A stretch of DNA of 51,846 nucleotides from Oscillospiraceae bacterium (GTDB lineage: Bacteria; Bacillota; Clostridia; Oscillospirales; Oscillospiraceae): the NCBI GenBank assembly GCA_902761635.1, contig CACWLG010000016.1:1-51846 (forward strand). The letters run 5' to 3'. Each line of letters opens with the position of its first letter. The first letter of the stretch is position 1. The notes under the pieces are model-generated. The model was not told the DNA's origin. It searched no databases and saw only the letters and a list, made by a program, of their open reading frames with translations. Made by a program: the position numbers and the translations under genes. Below, in pieces: positions 30,878-39,746 of this stretch.

Positions 30878-30881
<4 letters not shown>

Positions 30882-31747
30882 ACGACAAAACCCGCCGTCT
30901 CATCCAGCGCCTGACGCTGACGCCCTACTCCGTGTGGGCGGTGCTGTTCATCGTGGTGCCGCTGCTGTTCGTGGCCTACTACGCCTTCACCGACCAGAAC
31001 TTCCGCTTCACCTTCGACAATATCTCCCGCTTCTTCACGGCCACCTCCGTGGTCGACAACGGCGAGACCACCCGGGAGGTACACACCTACCTTGTGATCT
31101 TCATGCGCTCTTTGAAGCTCGCGGTGATCTCCACGGCGGTGTGCCTTCTGATGGGCTACCCCCTGGCCTACATCATGGCCCGCGCGAGCGAGCGCACCCA
31201 GAGCGTCCTGCTCACGCTCATCATGATCCCCATGTGGATGAACTTCCTGATCCGCACCTACGCCTGGATGACCATCCTGCAGGACACCGGCATCCTCAAC
31301 GGCTTTCTCTCCGCCCTGCACCTCGGGCGCATCCACATCATCGGCACCGAGTCCGCCGTTGTGATCGGCATGGTCTACGACTATTTCCCCTACATGGTGC
31401 TGCCGATCTACTCCATCATGGCAAAGCTTGACGTGAAGCTTCTGGAGGCGGCGAGCGATCTCGGCTGCCCGGGGCTGAGCGTGCTGCGCCGCGTGATCTG
31501 GCCGCTGAGCATCCCCGGCGTCCTCTCCGGCATCACCATGGTGCTCATCCCCTCCATCAGCACCTTCTACATCTCCCAGAAGCTCGGCAACGGCAAGTTC
31601 TTCCTGATCGGCGACGCGATCGAGGGCCAGTACACGGCCAACAACCTCCACTTCGCCGCCGCCATCGCCTTTATCCTGATGGTCATCCTCCTGGTCTGCA
31701 TGGCCCTGATGCAGAAGCTTGCCAACCGCAGGCTCGTCGCGGCATGA
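30878..31747 (+). CDS. potB: Spermidine/putrescine ABC transporter permease
   Basis: 289 residues with six membrane helices. It matches the PotB permease: '[24 protein letters not shown]' at the N-terminus, '[15 protein letters not shown]' (about 125-139) and the EAA loop '[28 protein letters not shown]' (about 187-214) which docks on PotA. The start is the ATG overlapping the potA stop, so translation is coupled. Part of the potABCD operon. Confidence 0.94.
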
Positions 31748-31760
31748 GGAGGGCAGAGAC

Positions 31761-32588
31761 ATGAAAATGAAGCGCGCATCGAAAATCTACACCGCCCTCA
31801 TCATGATCTTCCTCTTCGCCCCCATCGCGATCCTGCTGGTCTTCTCCTTCAACGAGGCCAAGAGCCTCTCGGTCTTCACGGGCTTCTCCCTCAAGTGGTA
31901 CCGCGAGCTCTTCCGCGACTCCGAGACGCTGCGGGCCGTGCTCAACACCCTGTTGCTCGCGGTCTCGGCCTCGCTCATCTCCACCGTCATGGGCACCGCC
32001 GCCGCAGTCGGCATCAACAAGCTCAGAAACAAGGTCCTGCGCAGCACGCTCGACAGCGTCACCAACATCCCCATGATCAATCCCGACATCATCACCGGCA
32101 TCTCGCTGATGCTCATGTTCGTCTTTGTCGGCAGGCTCTTCGGCGCGGCGACGAGTCTGAGCTTCTGGACCATGCTCATTTCCCACATCACCTTCTGCCT
32201 GCCCTATGTGATCCTCCAGGTGCTGCCGAAGCTGCAGCAGATGGACCAGGCTCTGCCCGAGGCCGCGATGGACCTCGGCTGCACGCCGCTCAGGGCCTTC
32301 TTCAAGGCGGAGCTGCCCGAGATCATGCCCGGCGTCGTCACGGGGCTCATCATGGCCTTCACCATGTCGCTGGACGATTTTGTCATCAGCTACTTCACCG
32401 CCGGCAACGGCTTTCAGACCCTGCCGATCCGCATCTACAGCATGACCAAAAAGACCGTCACCCCGAAGATGTACGCGCTTGCGACCATCATCTTCTTTGT
32501 GATTCTCTCGCTCCTGCTGCTGTCTAACTTCTACGACGAGGAAGCCATGAACAAGCGCCGGCAGAAGAAGAAAAGCAAGGAAAAATAA
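31761..32588 (+). CDS. potC: Spermidine/putrescine ABC transporter permease
   Basis: 275 residues, six helices. 'LFAPIAILLVFSFNEAKSLSVFTGFSLKWY' (about 18-47) is a typical PotC start; EAA loop 'QALPEAAMDLGCTPLRAFFKAELPEIMPG' (about 171-199), then 'FTMSLDDFVISYF', characteristic of PotC. SD GAGGAGGGC. A short basic C-terminal tail (NKRRQKKKSKEK) is cytosolic. It lies 13 nt after potB. Confidence 0.94.
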   Translation: MKMKRASKIYTALIMIFLFAPIAILLVFSFNEAKSLSVFTGFSLKWYRELFRDSETLRAVLNTLLLAVSASLISTVMGTAAAVGINKLRNKVLRSTLDSVTNIPMINPDIITGISLMLMFVFVGRLFGAATSLSFWTMLISHITFCLPYVILQVLPKLQQMDQALPEAAMDLGCTPLRAFFKAELPEIMPGVVTGLIMAFTMSLDDFVISYFTAGNGFQTLPIRIYSMTKKTVTPKMYALATIIFFVILSLLLLSNFYDEEAMNKRRQKKKSKEK

Positions 32589-32637
32589 CGCCAGACTCCA
32601 AGCTCCAAACTCAAAACTAACTGTAGGAGGCAACACC

Positions 32638-33762
32638 ATGAAAAGATCCCTCTCCCTGCTGCTGGCAGCGATGCTGCTGTGCTCTGTCCTGCTCGCCGGC
32701 TGCGGCGGCTCCGGCTCCGGCTCCGGCAAGACCCTGACGCTCAATGTCTACAACTGGGGCGAATACATCTCCGACGGCTCCGAGGATTCCTTCGACACCA
32801 TCCGCGAGTTCGAGAAGTGGTACGAGCAGACCTATAACCAGAAGGTCAAGGTCAACTACACCACCTTCGCCAGCAACGAGGACATGTTTGCCAAGCTCTC
32901 CAGCGGTGCTGTGAGCTTCGACGTGGTCATCCCCTCCGACTACATGATCGCCCGCATGGCGGAGAACAAGATGCTCCTGGAGCTGGACTTCAAGAACATC
33001 CCCAACTATGAGAACATCAACGAGAGCTTCCGCGGCCTCTACTACGACCCGGACAACAAGTACACCGTGCCCTACACCTACGGCATGGTGGGCGTGATCT
33101 ACAACGCCAGCGTCGTCGACGAGGCCGACGCCAAGGGCTGGGATCTGGCCTGGAATGAAAAGTACAAGGGTAGCATCCTCCAGTTCAACAACTCCCGCGA
33201 CGCCTTCGGCACCGCCCAGTACAAGCTGGGCCTGGACGTCAACGACACCGACCACTTAAGCTGGGACGCCGCCCTGGCCGAGCTCAAGAAGCAGGCCCCC
33301 CTGGTCAAGAGCTACGTGATGGACGAGATCTACAACATGATGGAGTCCGGTGAGGCCGCGGTCGGCACCTACTATGCGGGCGACTACTTCACCATGATCG
33401 ACGCCCAGGCGGAGGGCGTGGATCTCCGCTTCTACTACCCCGAGCGCACCAACTACTTTGTCGACGCCATGTGCATCCCCTCCTGCTGCCAGAACAAGGA
33501 GCTCGCCGAGCGCTTCATCAACTACATGCTCTCCCCCGAGCCCGCCATCGCCAACGCCGAGTTCATCTACTACGCCTCCCCCAACGCCGCCGTCTACACC
33601 GACGAGGGATATATTGAGGAGATGGGCGAGGAGGCCATGGAGATCCTCTACCCCGACATCGAAAACTTCAGCAGGAACTACAACGAGTATGCCTACCGCA
33701 GTCTGGACCAGGCGACGCTCGATTATGTAAACTCCCTGTGGGAGACCCTCAAGATCAACTGA
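32638..33762 (+). CDS. potD: Polyamine-binding lipoprotein
   Basis: 374 residues. Signal with lipobox 'LLAGC' (about 18-22), so it is lipid-anchored on the outer face of the membrane. The mature protein is a family 1-type PotD: 'TLNVYNWGEYISDGSEDSF', 'VVIPSDYMIARMAENKMLLELDF', 'PYTYGMVGVIYNAS'. These hold the acidic and aromatic residues that bind putrescine or spermidine. SD AGGAGG. The 3' end (33723-33732) contains TTATGTAAAC. It closes the operon; a strong terminator follows. Confidence 0.94.
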   Translation: MKRSLSLLLAAMLLCSVLLAGCGGSGSGSGKTLTLNVYNWGEYISDGSEDSFDTIREFEKWYEQTYNQKVKVNYTTFASNEDMFAKLSSGAVSFDVVIPSDYMIARMAENKMLLELDFKNIPNYENINESFRGLYYDPDNKYTVPYTYGMVGVIYNASVVDEADAKGWDLAWNEKYKGSILQFNNSRDAFGTAQYKLGLDVNDTDHLSWDAALAELKKQAPLVKSYVMDEIYNMMESGEAAVGTYYAGDYFTMIDAQAEGVDLRFYYPERTNYFVDAMCIPSCCQNKELAERFINYMLSPEPAIANAEFIYYASPNAAVYTDEGYIEEMGEEAMEILYPDIENFSRNYNEYAYRSLDQATLDYVNSLWETLKIN

Positions 33763-33779
33763 GCATCCCGTAACGAGCA

Positions 33780-33813
33780 GCAGGCCGATCAAATGATCGG
33801 CCTGCTGTTTTTT
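33780..33813 (+). terminator. Terminator of potABCD
   Basis: 12-bp perfect inverted repeat GCAGGCCGATCA/TGATCGGCCTGC followed by TGTTTTTT; it lies between convergent potD and the FIST-GGDEF gene. Confidence 0.9.
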
Positions 33814-33825
33814 CCTGTATATCCC

Positions 33826-35610
33826 TTACTCTTCCGCCGTGCAGACGCGGTTCTTGCCCGCATTCTTGGCGGCATATAGGGCGGCATCGGCGCGGGATGT
33901 GAGGTGATCCGCCGACTCGCCCGGCAGCGCCTGCGCCACGCCGAAGCTGGCAGTCTCGCCGTCGCATTTGGGGAAGCGGAGCTTTTCGATCTCTGCGCGA
34001 AGCCCTTCCGCAAAGGCAGCCGCAGCTGCCTTGTCCAGGCCGGGCAGAAGAATCATAAACTCCTCGCCGTCCCAGCGGCCGCCTGCAGTGCCGCCGCTCT
34101 GCTTCTCCGCCGCTTCGCGTATCAGCGCGGCAACGGAAGTCAGCACCAGATCCCCCTCCTGATGGCCGCAGGTGTCGTTGATCCTCTTGAAATTGTCGAG
34201 GTCGATCATCACGACGCTGGTCACGTCTTCACCGGTGGGCTCGGCGCTCTTCTCCTGTACGCGTTCGGTGATTCTACGCTGGATCTCCCCGCGGTTATAG
34301 AGCTTCGTCATGAGGTCCGTAACGGCCATGCGCGACAGGGTCTCGTTGGCCTCCACCAGCTCGCTCATCGCCATGTTGATGAAGTTTGCCAAACGGTTGA
34401 CCATGGACATACTGGATTCGTTCTGCGCAATTTCGAGGCTGAGCTCCGGCATTTTACGTTCAACCGGGCCGCCCTCACGCATGGCCGCCACCACCAGCGA
34501 CAGGTTGTGGTGATCCATCCTCCCCTGCCGGCGGATCAGTTCGCCCGCCGTGCAGAAGCCGTAGGTCGGCGCAAGCGTGTGCAGGGGTCTGGTCTCCCTG
34601 CTGGCCTCCTTGAAGCCCCAGAAGGTCTTCCTGCCGAAGCAGTCAAAGACCGAAATCACCTCAGGCGAGAAGGCCCTGATCTGTTCGGCACACTGCCGAA
34701 CGCTCTGCAGGATGGTCTCCGGGTCACCGTAGGTCACGTGGATCACGCTGCCTTCCGGGATATCGGTGCTCATCACAAGGGACTCGTCCTCCTGACAGGA
34801 CAGGGCGTGGCGGAGCAGGACGCGGTTTTCGCAGTCAACGGCAAAGGGAAACTCCAGCGCATTGTAAAAGATATGCTCATCATTCGGGATCTGGAGATAA
34901 TGGCGGTATATTTGATAGGCGGGCGCGCCGTCCAGCTCATACAGCACCTTCCCGTCTGCGCGCGTGGCAATGAGGGGGGAACCGAGCTTCTTCCAGCCGA
35001 TTACGTAGGAATTCATGATGTGAAAATTCTTGCCCCCCAGCATCGCCATGACGATACCGTGGGTATTGAAGGCCTTCCCCTTCTCAAAGACGAAGGCAGT
35101 GAAGGTGTTGTCGCCAAAAGCGCCGCCGCCCCAGATCTGGATGTCCTCCGGGATTTCTTCCTCTATGACAGCGCACACCTCGCGGATCGGGATGGTGTCG
35201 ATCGTCATAATGACCTCGATTGCTCTTACATCCGCAAGCTGATCCCGCATGGCCTGCAGTTCCGCTCTGAACGCGGCCGCATCGCGGTTTTCCACAGAGA
35301 AAAGATGCGTGCGCGCAAAGCTGTCGGGTTGTTCAAAAAACGTGCAGGTGACCACGAGCTTTTCGTTCGTGACATTTCCGTTATGGAGATTGCCGGAAGC
35401 GGAAGCGCCGACATAGACCGCATCGGTAAGCATCTCCTCCACGACGGCCCGGGCGTTTGCAACATCTGCTTCGTTGGCGCCGTCTGAAAAGATATGTACA
35501 AGCGCGGCCCCGGCAGCGTGCTCTATTCGCCACGCCTGCCAAGACGCGGCCTCCTCGCGAAAGGTTTCTTTACTTAAATAAGAAGTTTGAAATTGACGCA
35601 AGCTCGTCAT
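33826..35610 (-). CDS. FIST sensory domain - diguanylate cyclase protein
   Basis: 594 residues. A FIST N domain (about 25-215, 'VHIFSDGANEADVANARAVVEEML', 'YVGASASGNLHNGNV', 'GGGAFGDN') and FIST C domain (about 220-365) precede a helical linker and a GGDEF domain (about 430-594: 'MTKLYNRGEIQRRI', 'SVVMIDLDNFKRINDTCGHQEGDLVL', 'RWDGEEFMILL'). The catalytic signature reads DGEEF, so the first Gly is Asp; the key Glu/Glu are kept, making activity possible but uncertain. FIST domains are proposed to sense small ligands such as amino acids. It is cytosolic. The ATG at 35610 is close to its SD (AAAGGGG); a TTG at 35601 could be used instead. Confidence 0.85.
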   Translation of the reverse strand: MTSLRQFQTSYLSKETFREEAASWQAWRIEHAAGAALVHIFSDGANEADVANARAVVEEMLTDAVYVGASASGNLHNGNVTNEKLVVTCTFFEQPDSFARTHLFSVENRDAAAFRAELQAMRDQLADVRAIEVIMTIDTIPIREVCAVIEEEIPEDIQIWGGGAFGDNTFTAFVFEKGKAFNTHGIVMAMLGGKNFHIMNSYVIGWKKLGSPLIATRADGKVLYELDGAPAYQIYRHYLQIPNDEHIFYNALEFPFAVDCENRVLLRHALSCQEDESLVMSTDIPEGSVIHVTYGDPETILQSVRQCAEQIRAFSPEVISVFDCFGRKTFWGFKEASRETRPLHTLAPTYGFCTAGELIRRQGRMDHHNLSLVVAAMREGGPVERKMPELSLEIAQNESSMSMVNRLANFINMAMSELVEANETLSRMAVTDLMTKLYNRGEIQRRITERVQEKSAEPTGEDVTSVVMIDLDNFKRINDTCGHQEGDLVLTSVAALIREAAEKQSGGTAGGRWDGEEFMILLPGLDKAAAAAFAEGLRAEIEKLRFPKCDGETASFGVAQALPGESADHLTSRADAALYAAKNAGKNRVCTAEE

Positions 35611-35777
35611 CCCCTTTTTTTGAATCACGCACGCACGCGCCGTCCTGCGGTACGATGAAGTCCGGAAAAACACTCGTACAAAATCAAGTTTATTATACTG
35701 CCGAAAGCGTCGGTATGCAACACATTTTGTGATGTCAGACAAACTTTTTCCGTAATTACTTATCGCTGTTATTTAAT

Positions 35778-35860
35778 TTGACGAGATTTCGTTCACATGG
35801 TTTTTTCATATTCTGTGAAACCGCTCTATTGCTTTACATATTTTTGTTTACATAATTATC
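35778..35860 (-). repeat. 14-bp phased repeat array C
   Basis: Units starting TTGAC (35778), TTCAC (35792), TTCAT (35805), then TTTAC at 35833 and 35847 (GTTTACATAA at 35846). Two adjacent units are exactly 14 bp apart, others degenerate. It lies directly after the stop codon of the next gene. Confidence 0.6.
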
Positions 35861-36203
35861 GATGCTCGGTGATGTCGATCACCTGGCGCTCGTCCGGCAG
35901 GCTGAGATCGGCGCTGAAAAACGGCGGGCCAAGAGAGCTTCCCATCTCGCAGCCATCGGCCGTCTCCTGAATCTCAAATCCCTTCCGGGCCTTATTGGCT
36001 TCCCGGATGCTCTCACACGCCTCACGGTATGCCCCCTCCGGGTCCTTCAGAATCGTCGCCCTGATCCAGCAGGCATGGAAGCTGGACATAAAAAACTCGA
36101 TTGAGGCCTCCCGCCCGAAGAGCAGCTCATCGTTGTGGGTATAGCTGCGGAGATTCGTCTCTGGGTTTACATAACGTTCATCTCCCAGTCCGTATCGCAG
36201 CAT
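35856..36203 (-). CDS. Hypothetical protein, 115 residues
   Basis: Unrecognised soluble protein starting MLRYGLGDERYVNPETN. A central stretch 'LLFGREASIEFFMSSFHACWIRATIL' is amphipathic, followed by a helical 'AYREACESIREANKARKGFEI'. No signal or membrane helix. The start at 36203 follows AGAGG; an in-frame ATG at 36233 lies inside MITE copy 3 and would fuse the element to the protein. It contains GTTTACATAA (36165-36174, Tyr-Val-Asn codons on its strand). The MITE separates it from recG and may have replaced its promoter or operon link. Confidence 0.55.
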   Translation of the reverse strand: MLRYGLGDERYVNPETNLRSYTHNDELLFGREASIEFFMSSFHACWIRATILKDPEGAYREACESIREANKARKGFEIQETADGCEMGSSLGPPFFSADLSLPDERQVIDITEHR

Positions 36204-36220
36204 CACGAAATCCTCTTTAA

Positions 36221-36336
36221 GGCAATACCGCATAATTCGGCAAGAGCAGATCCTGAGAAAATTTGGGTTCTGATAAAGGCACTTTTTCGCAGATGTACTT
36301 TGTGTACCTCAAGAAGGCGGATTGTGCGGTGTTGCC
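36221..36336. mobile_element. MITE-like element copy 3, internally deleted (116 bp)
   Basis: Same ends as copies 1 and 2; 43 bp missing between CTCAAG and AAGGCGG relative to copy 2, at a short AAG repeat. Target duplication TTAA (36217-36220, 36337-36340); the right copy includes the recG stop codon. Confidence 0.85.
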
Positions 36337-38391
36337 TTAATTAAAACTGTCGGCGCTGCGGGTGATCAGGCGCTCCACGCTCTCTCTGAGGGGCGCGTGC
36401 TCGGGCGCGGTGAGCCCCGGGTCCGCGGCCAGCACCAGCGTCGCCTCCTGTTGGGCCTTCTGCAGCACGTTCACGTCCGCGCCGAGATCGGCCGCGTGCA
36501 TCTCCGGCAGGCCGTGCTGGCGGGAGCCGAAGAAGTCCCCCGGCCCGCGCAGGCGCAGATCCTCCTCGGAGATTTTGAAGCCGTCGTTGGTTTTGGTCAT
36601 GATGCCGAGACGCGCGCGGTTTTCCTCCCCGTCGTTGTCGGACACGAGGATGCACCAGCTCTTGTGCTTTCCGCGGCCCACGCGGCCCCGGAGCTGATGG
36701 AGCTGGCTGAGGCCGAAGCGCTCAGCGTTCTCGACGATGATGAGGGCGGCGTTCGGCACGTCCACGCCCACCTCGATGACCGTGGTGGCGACGAGGATGT
36801 CGATCTGGCCCGCCGCCATGGCGGCCATGACCGCCTCCTTGTCCTTCGCCTTCATCTTCCCGTGAACGCAGGCAACGCGGAGGTCCGGGAACGTGCGCCG
36901 CAGCTCCCCGGCATGCTCCTCGGCGCTCTTGAGCTTTTGGGGCAGCTCGTCGTTTTCCTCCACCATCGGGCAGACCACGAAGACCTGCCGCCCCTCGGAG
37001 ACAAGCTTGCGGATAAAGCCGTTGAGGCGCGCCCGGTAGCTCTCGTCCACGGCGAAGGTGTCCACCTTCTGCCGCCCGGGGGGCAGCTCGTCCATGACCG
37101 ACACGTCCAGATCCCCGTAGATGATGAGGGCCAGGGTGCGCGGGATGGGGGTCGCCGACATGACCAGCACATGGGGCCGCTGCCCCTTGCCGATCAGGGC
37201 CGAGCGCTGGCCGACGCCGAAGCGGTGCTGCTCGTCCGTGACCACAAGGCCGAGCCGCGCATATTCCACATCCGCGCTGAAGAGAGCGTGGGTGCCGATC
37301 ACAAGGTCGAGCTCCCCGTTTTTGAGCTTTTCGCGCACAAGGCGCTTTTCCTTCGCCGTCATGGCGCCGGTGAGCTTCCCGATGCGAAGCCCCAGCGGCC
37401 CCAGCAGCTCCGTGAGCGTGGCATAGTGCTGCTCCGCCAGGATCTCCGTCGGGGCCATGAAGGCGGACATGGCGCCGTTTTGCGCCGTGTGCCAGATGAG
37501 CGCCGCCGCGACCAGCGTCTTGCCGCTGCCGACGTCGCCCTGCACCAGTCGGTTCATCACGCTGCCGGAGTCCATGTCGCGCATGGCCTCCTCCGCCGCG
37601 CGCCGCTGGGCGCCGGTGGGAGCGAACGGCAGGGCCGCCCAGAAACGAGTGAGGTCCGAGGGCTCCATGCGCAGGCCCGGCTCTTTGCTGCGCTCCCCGC
37701 GCATTTTGCCGAGGGCGCAGGCCAGGACGAAAAGCTCTTCAAAGATGAGCCGCCTGCGGGCAAGCTCCAGCGCCTCGAAATCTTTGGGAAAGTGGATGTT
37801 CTCAAAAGCATAGCCCGTCTGGGCAAGGGCGTTTCGCTCCCGCACGGCATGGGGCAGCACATCCGGCAGCTCCGATAAGCAGGCGTCGAGGCTCCGGCGC
37901 ACCGCCTGCAGGAGGTCCCGCTGGGTGAGGCCCGCCGTGAGCCGGTACACCGGCAGGATGCGCCCGGTGAGCTTCCGCTCCCCCTCCGCCTTCTCGGCCA
38001 CGGGGTTTACCATGCTGCGGCGGGGGCCGCTTGCCTCTATCCTGCCGTAGAAGATATAGCTCTCCCCGCGCCGGAGATTGTCTTTTGCGTAGGGCATGTT
38101 GAAGTAGGTAATATCCAGGACCCCGCTGTCGTCCACGGCCCGGAGCTTCACGAGCTCAAGGCCCCGGCGCACCCGGGTCAGGCGCGGGGTGTCGGCCACC
38201 ATGGCCTCCACGCACACGCTCTCCCCGTCCTGCGTGAGGGCGATGGGCTTTCGTTCGCTGCGGTCCTCATAGCGGCGGGGAAAAAAAGAAACAAGGTCAC
38301 GCAGAGAAAAGACGCCGAGCCTGTTGAGCGCCTGCGCCTTTTTCTCTCCTATGCCCTTGAGGAAGCGTACATCGGTATTCAGGTCCGTCAT
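36337..38391 (-). CDS. recG: ATP-dependent DNA helicase RecG
   Basis: 684 residues, full length. N-terminal wedge/OB domain (about 1-200) binds branched DNA, then superfamily 2 motor: Walker A 'GDVGSGKTLVAAALI' (about 288-302), 'DEQHRFGVGQR' (motif II, about 386), 'MSATPIPRTLALIIYG', and motif VI 'QLRGRVGRGKH'. RecG remodels stalled replication forks and Holliday junctions. The ATG is 2 nt after the apbE stop with GTGGAG as SD, so both form an operon. Its stop codon was used as insertion site by MITE copy 3. Confidence 0.96.
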   Translation of the reverse strand: MTDLNTDVRFLKGIGEKKAQALNRLGVFSLRDLVSFFPRRYEDRSERKPIALTQDGESVCVEAMVADTPRLTRVRRGLELVKLRAVDDSGVLDITYFNMPYAKDNLRRGESYIFYGRIEASGPRRSMVNPVAEKAEGERKLTGRILPVYRLTAGLTQRDLLQAVRRSLDACLSELPDVLPHAVRERNALAQTGYAFENIHFPKDFEALELARRRLIFEELFVLACALGKMRGERSKEPGLRMEPSDLTRFWAALPFAPTGAQRRAAEEAMRDMDSGSVMNRLVQGDVGSGKTLVAAALIWHTAQNGAMSAFMAPTEILAEQHYATLTELLGPLGLRIGKLTGAMTAKEKRLVREKLKNGELDLVIGTHALFSADVEYARLGLVVTDEQHRFGVGQRSALIGKGQRPHVLVMSATPIPRTLALIIYGDLDVSVMDELPPGRQKVDTFAVDESYRARLNGFIRKLVSEGRQVFVVCPMVEENDELPQKLKSAEEHAGELRRTFPDLRVACVHGKMKAKDKEAVMAAMAAGQIDILVATTVIEVGVDVPNAALIIVENAERFGLSQLHQLRGRVGRGKHKSWCILVSDNDGEENRARLGIMTKTNDGFKISEEDLRLRGPGDFFGSRQHGLPEMHAADLGADVNVLQKAQQEATLVLAADPGLTAPEHAPLRESVERLITRSADSFN

Positions 38392-38393
38392 CT

Positions 38394-39452
38394 TTACTCC
38401 ACGTAGCGAAGCGTGTAATCCGGATTGGTGGGGGTGAACTTTTCAATGAGGCCCTTTGTGCAGATGATCTCATTGTCGTTGTTGATGAGCACCATGTCAA
38501 AGCCGTCCTCCTTCGTGCCGTGCTGCCGCCAGTAGCTGAGGGACTTGCTCTGTCCGAGGATGAACATGGCGGTGGACAGGCAGTCGGCGGTGGTGCCGTC
38601 GGAGCAGACGATGGTGACGGATTTGAGGGTGTTGTTCATGGGCCAGCCGGTCTCGGGATTGATGAGGTGGTGGTAGGTCTTGCCGTTTTGAATGAAGAAG
38701 CGCTGATAGGTGCCGGAGGTGACCACGGCGGCCTCGCCGAGGGAGAGCACGCCCACATAGCCTGCGGTGTTGTTCGGGTCCTGCACGGCCACGTTCCATA
38801 GCGAGCCGTCCGGCTTTCTGCCGAGGGTCTGGACGTTGCCGCCCAGGGAGACGATGCCGCTTGTGACGCCGACGTTGCGCATGGCGCGGATCGCGTTCTC
38901 GGCGGCGCAGCCCTTCGCCACGGCGCCGAAGCTCAGCGCGGTCCCGGCGGGAAACGACACGGCGTAGGACCCGGAGCTCGGGAAGCTCGTGAGGGTCATC
39001 TGGTCGAAGGCCTTGCGCGACAGGTCCAGCCACAGCTCCTCATCCGTCGGCACGTAATAGCGCCCGCTGTCGAAGCCCCAGCGCTGGATCACGGGGTAGA
39101 TGGTGAGATCCAGGGCGCCGCCGCTTTTCTTGTAGATATCGTAGGCGGTGGAGAGCATGGTCGCCACCTGGCCCGAGATGGAGACGTTGCCGCCGTTGGC
39201 GTGGTTGATGGCGTAGGTGGTGCTGGTTTCGATGTCGGGGTCGAGCATATCGTTCATGGACTGGATGACGCCCTGGGCGGCGGTGAGGCCGCGCTCGGCG
39301 TTGCGCCCGTAGGCGGTGAGGGTCATGATGGTGTCCATGGCAAAGACCTGCCGCTGGGCCATTTTGGTCTCCCCGCAGCCCGCGAGGGGCAGGAGCAGCA
39401 CAAGGCACAGGCACAGGCTGAGCAGGCGTTTGATCGTTGAGAGCTTTTTCAT
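38394..39452 (-). CDS. apbE: FAD:protein FMN transferase (ApbE), lipoprotein
   Basis: 352 residues. Signal peptide with lipobox 'LPLAGC' (about 21-26), so it is anchored outside the membrane. ApbE motifs: 'MDTIMTLTAYG' (FAD site), 'DLSRKAFDQM', 'AVAKGCAAENAIRAM', 'SGIVSLGGNVQTLGR', 'YHHLINPETGWP' (Mg/FAD ligands) and 'CLSTAMFILG'. ApbE attaches FMN covalently to Thr/Ser of Na+-NQR, RNF or other extracytosolic flavoproteins; no RNF genes are here, so the target is unknown. Start at 39452 after GAAAGGG. Upstream partner of recG. Confidence 0.93.
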   Translation of the reverse strand: MKKLSTIKRLLSLCLCLVLLLPLAGCGETKMAQRQVFAMDTIMTLTAYGRNAERGLTAAQGVIQSMNDMLDPDIETSTTYAINHANGGNVSISGQVATMLSTAYDIYKKSGGALDLTIYPVIQRWGFDSGRYYVPTDEELWLDLSRKAFDQMTLTSFPSSGSYAVSFPAGTALSFGAVAKGCAAENAIRAMRNVGVTSGIVSLGGNVQTLGRKPDGSLWNVAVQDPNNTAGYVGVLSLGEAAVVTSGTYQRFFIQNGKTYHHLINPETGWPMNNTLKSVTIVCSDGTTADCLSTAMFILGQSKSLSYWRQHGTKEDGFDMVLINNDNEIICTKGLIEKFTPTNPDYTLRYVE

Positions 39453-39508
39453 AGAGGGGCTTCCCTTTCCGTGTCGAAAAGATTTCCCGGCAAAGTGCAA
39501 ATCAGCAC

Positions 39509-39537
39509 TTGCCATCCGCAGGAAAGTTTGCTATAAT
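39509..39537 (+). promoter_or_regulatory. Promoter of tRNA-Arg
   Basis: TTGCCA (39509-39514), 17 bp, consensus TATAAT (39532-39537), 82 bp before the tRNA. Confidence 0.7.
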
Positions 39538-39618
39538 ACCATTCGTTCCCGTAAAGCGGGTGCAATACGGTTCTGTTATTATAGCAGAATCCGCGCCTGT
39601 TGTAAATACGGGCCGTAT

Positions 39619-39695
39619 GCGGCTGTAGCTCAGCTGGATAGAGTGCCAGACTCCGACTCTGGAGGTCGTGGGTTCGAATCCCGTCAGCCGTACCA
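39619..39695 (+). tRNA. tRNA-Arg (anticodon CCG)
   Basis: 77 nt with encoded CCA end. Acceptor GCGGCTG/CAGCCGT, D-arm AGCTCAGCTGGATAGAGT, anticodon stem CCAGA/TCTGG with loop CTCCGAC (anticodon CCG, reads CGG), T-arm GTGGGTTCGAATCCCGT. All landmarks fit. Confidence 0.97.
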
Positions 39696-39700
39696 CACCT

Positions 39701-39746
39701 GAAACACCGTTTGATACTTATGTGTCAATTCGGTGTTTCGTTTTTT
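39701..39746 (+). terminator. Terminator of tRNA-Arg
   Basis: GAAACACCG (39701-39709) and CGGTGTTTC (39731-39739) then GTTTTTT. Confidence 0.85.

Noticed and set aside
36204-36233. Start of the 115-residue gene inside MITE copy 3
   Set aside because: The upstream ATG lies in the element and has no SD; the ATG at 36203 has AGAGG in place.
39501-39702. Frames overlapping tRNA-Arg on both strands
   Set aside because: They cover the tRNA and its promoter; no SD and no conserved product.
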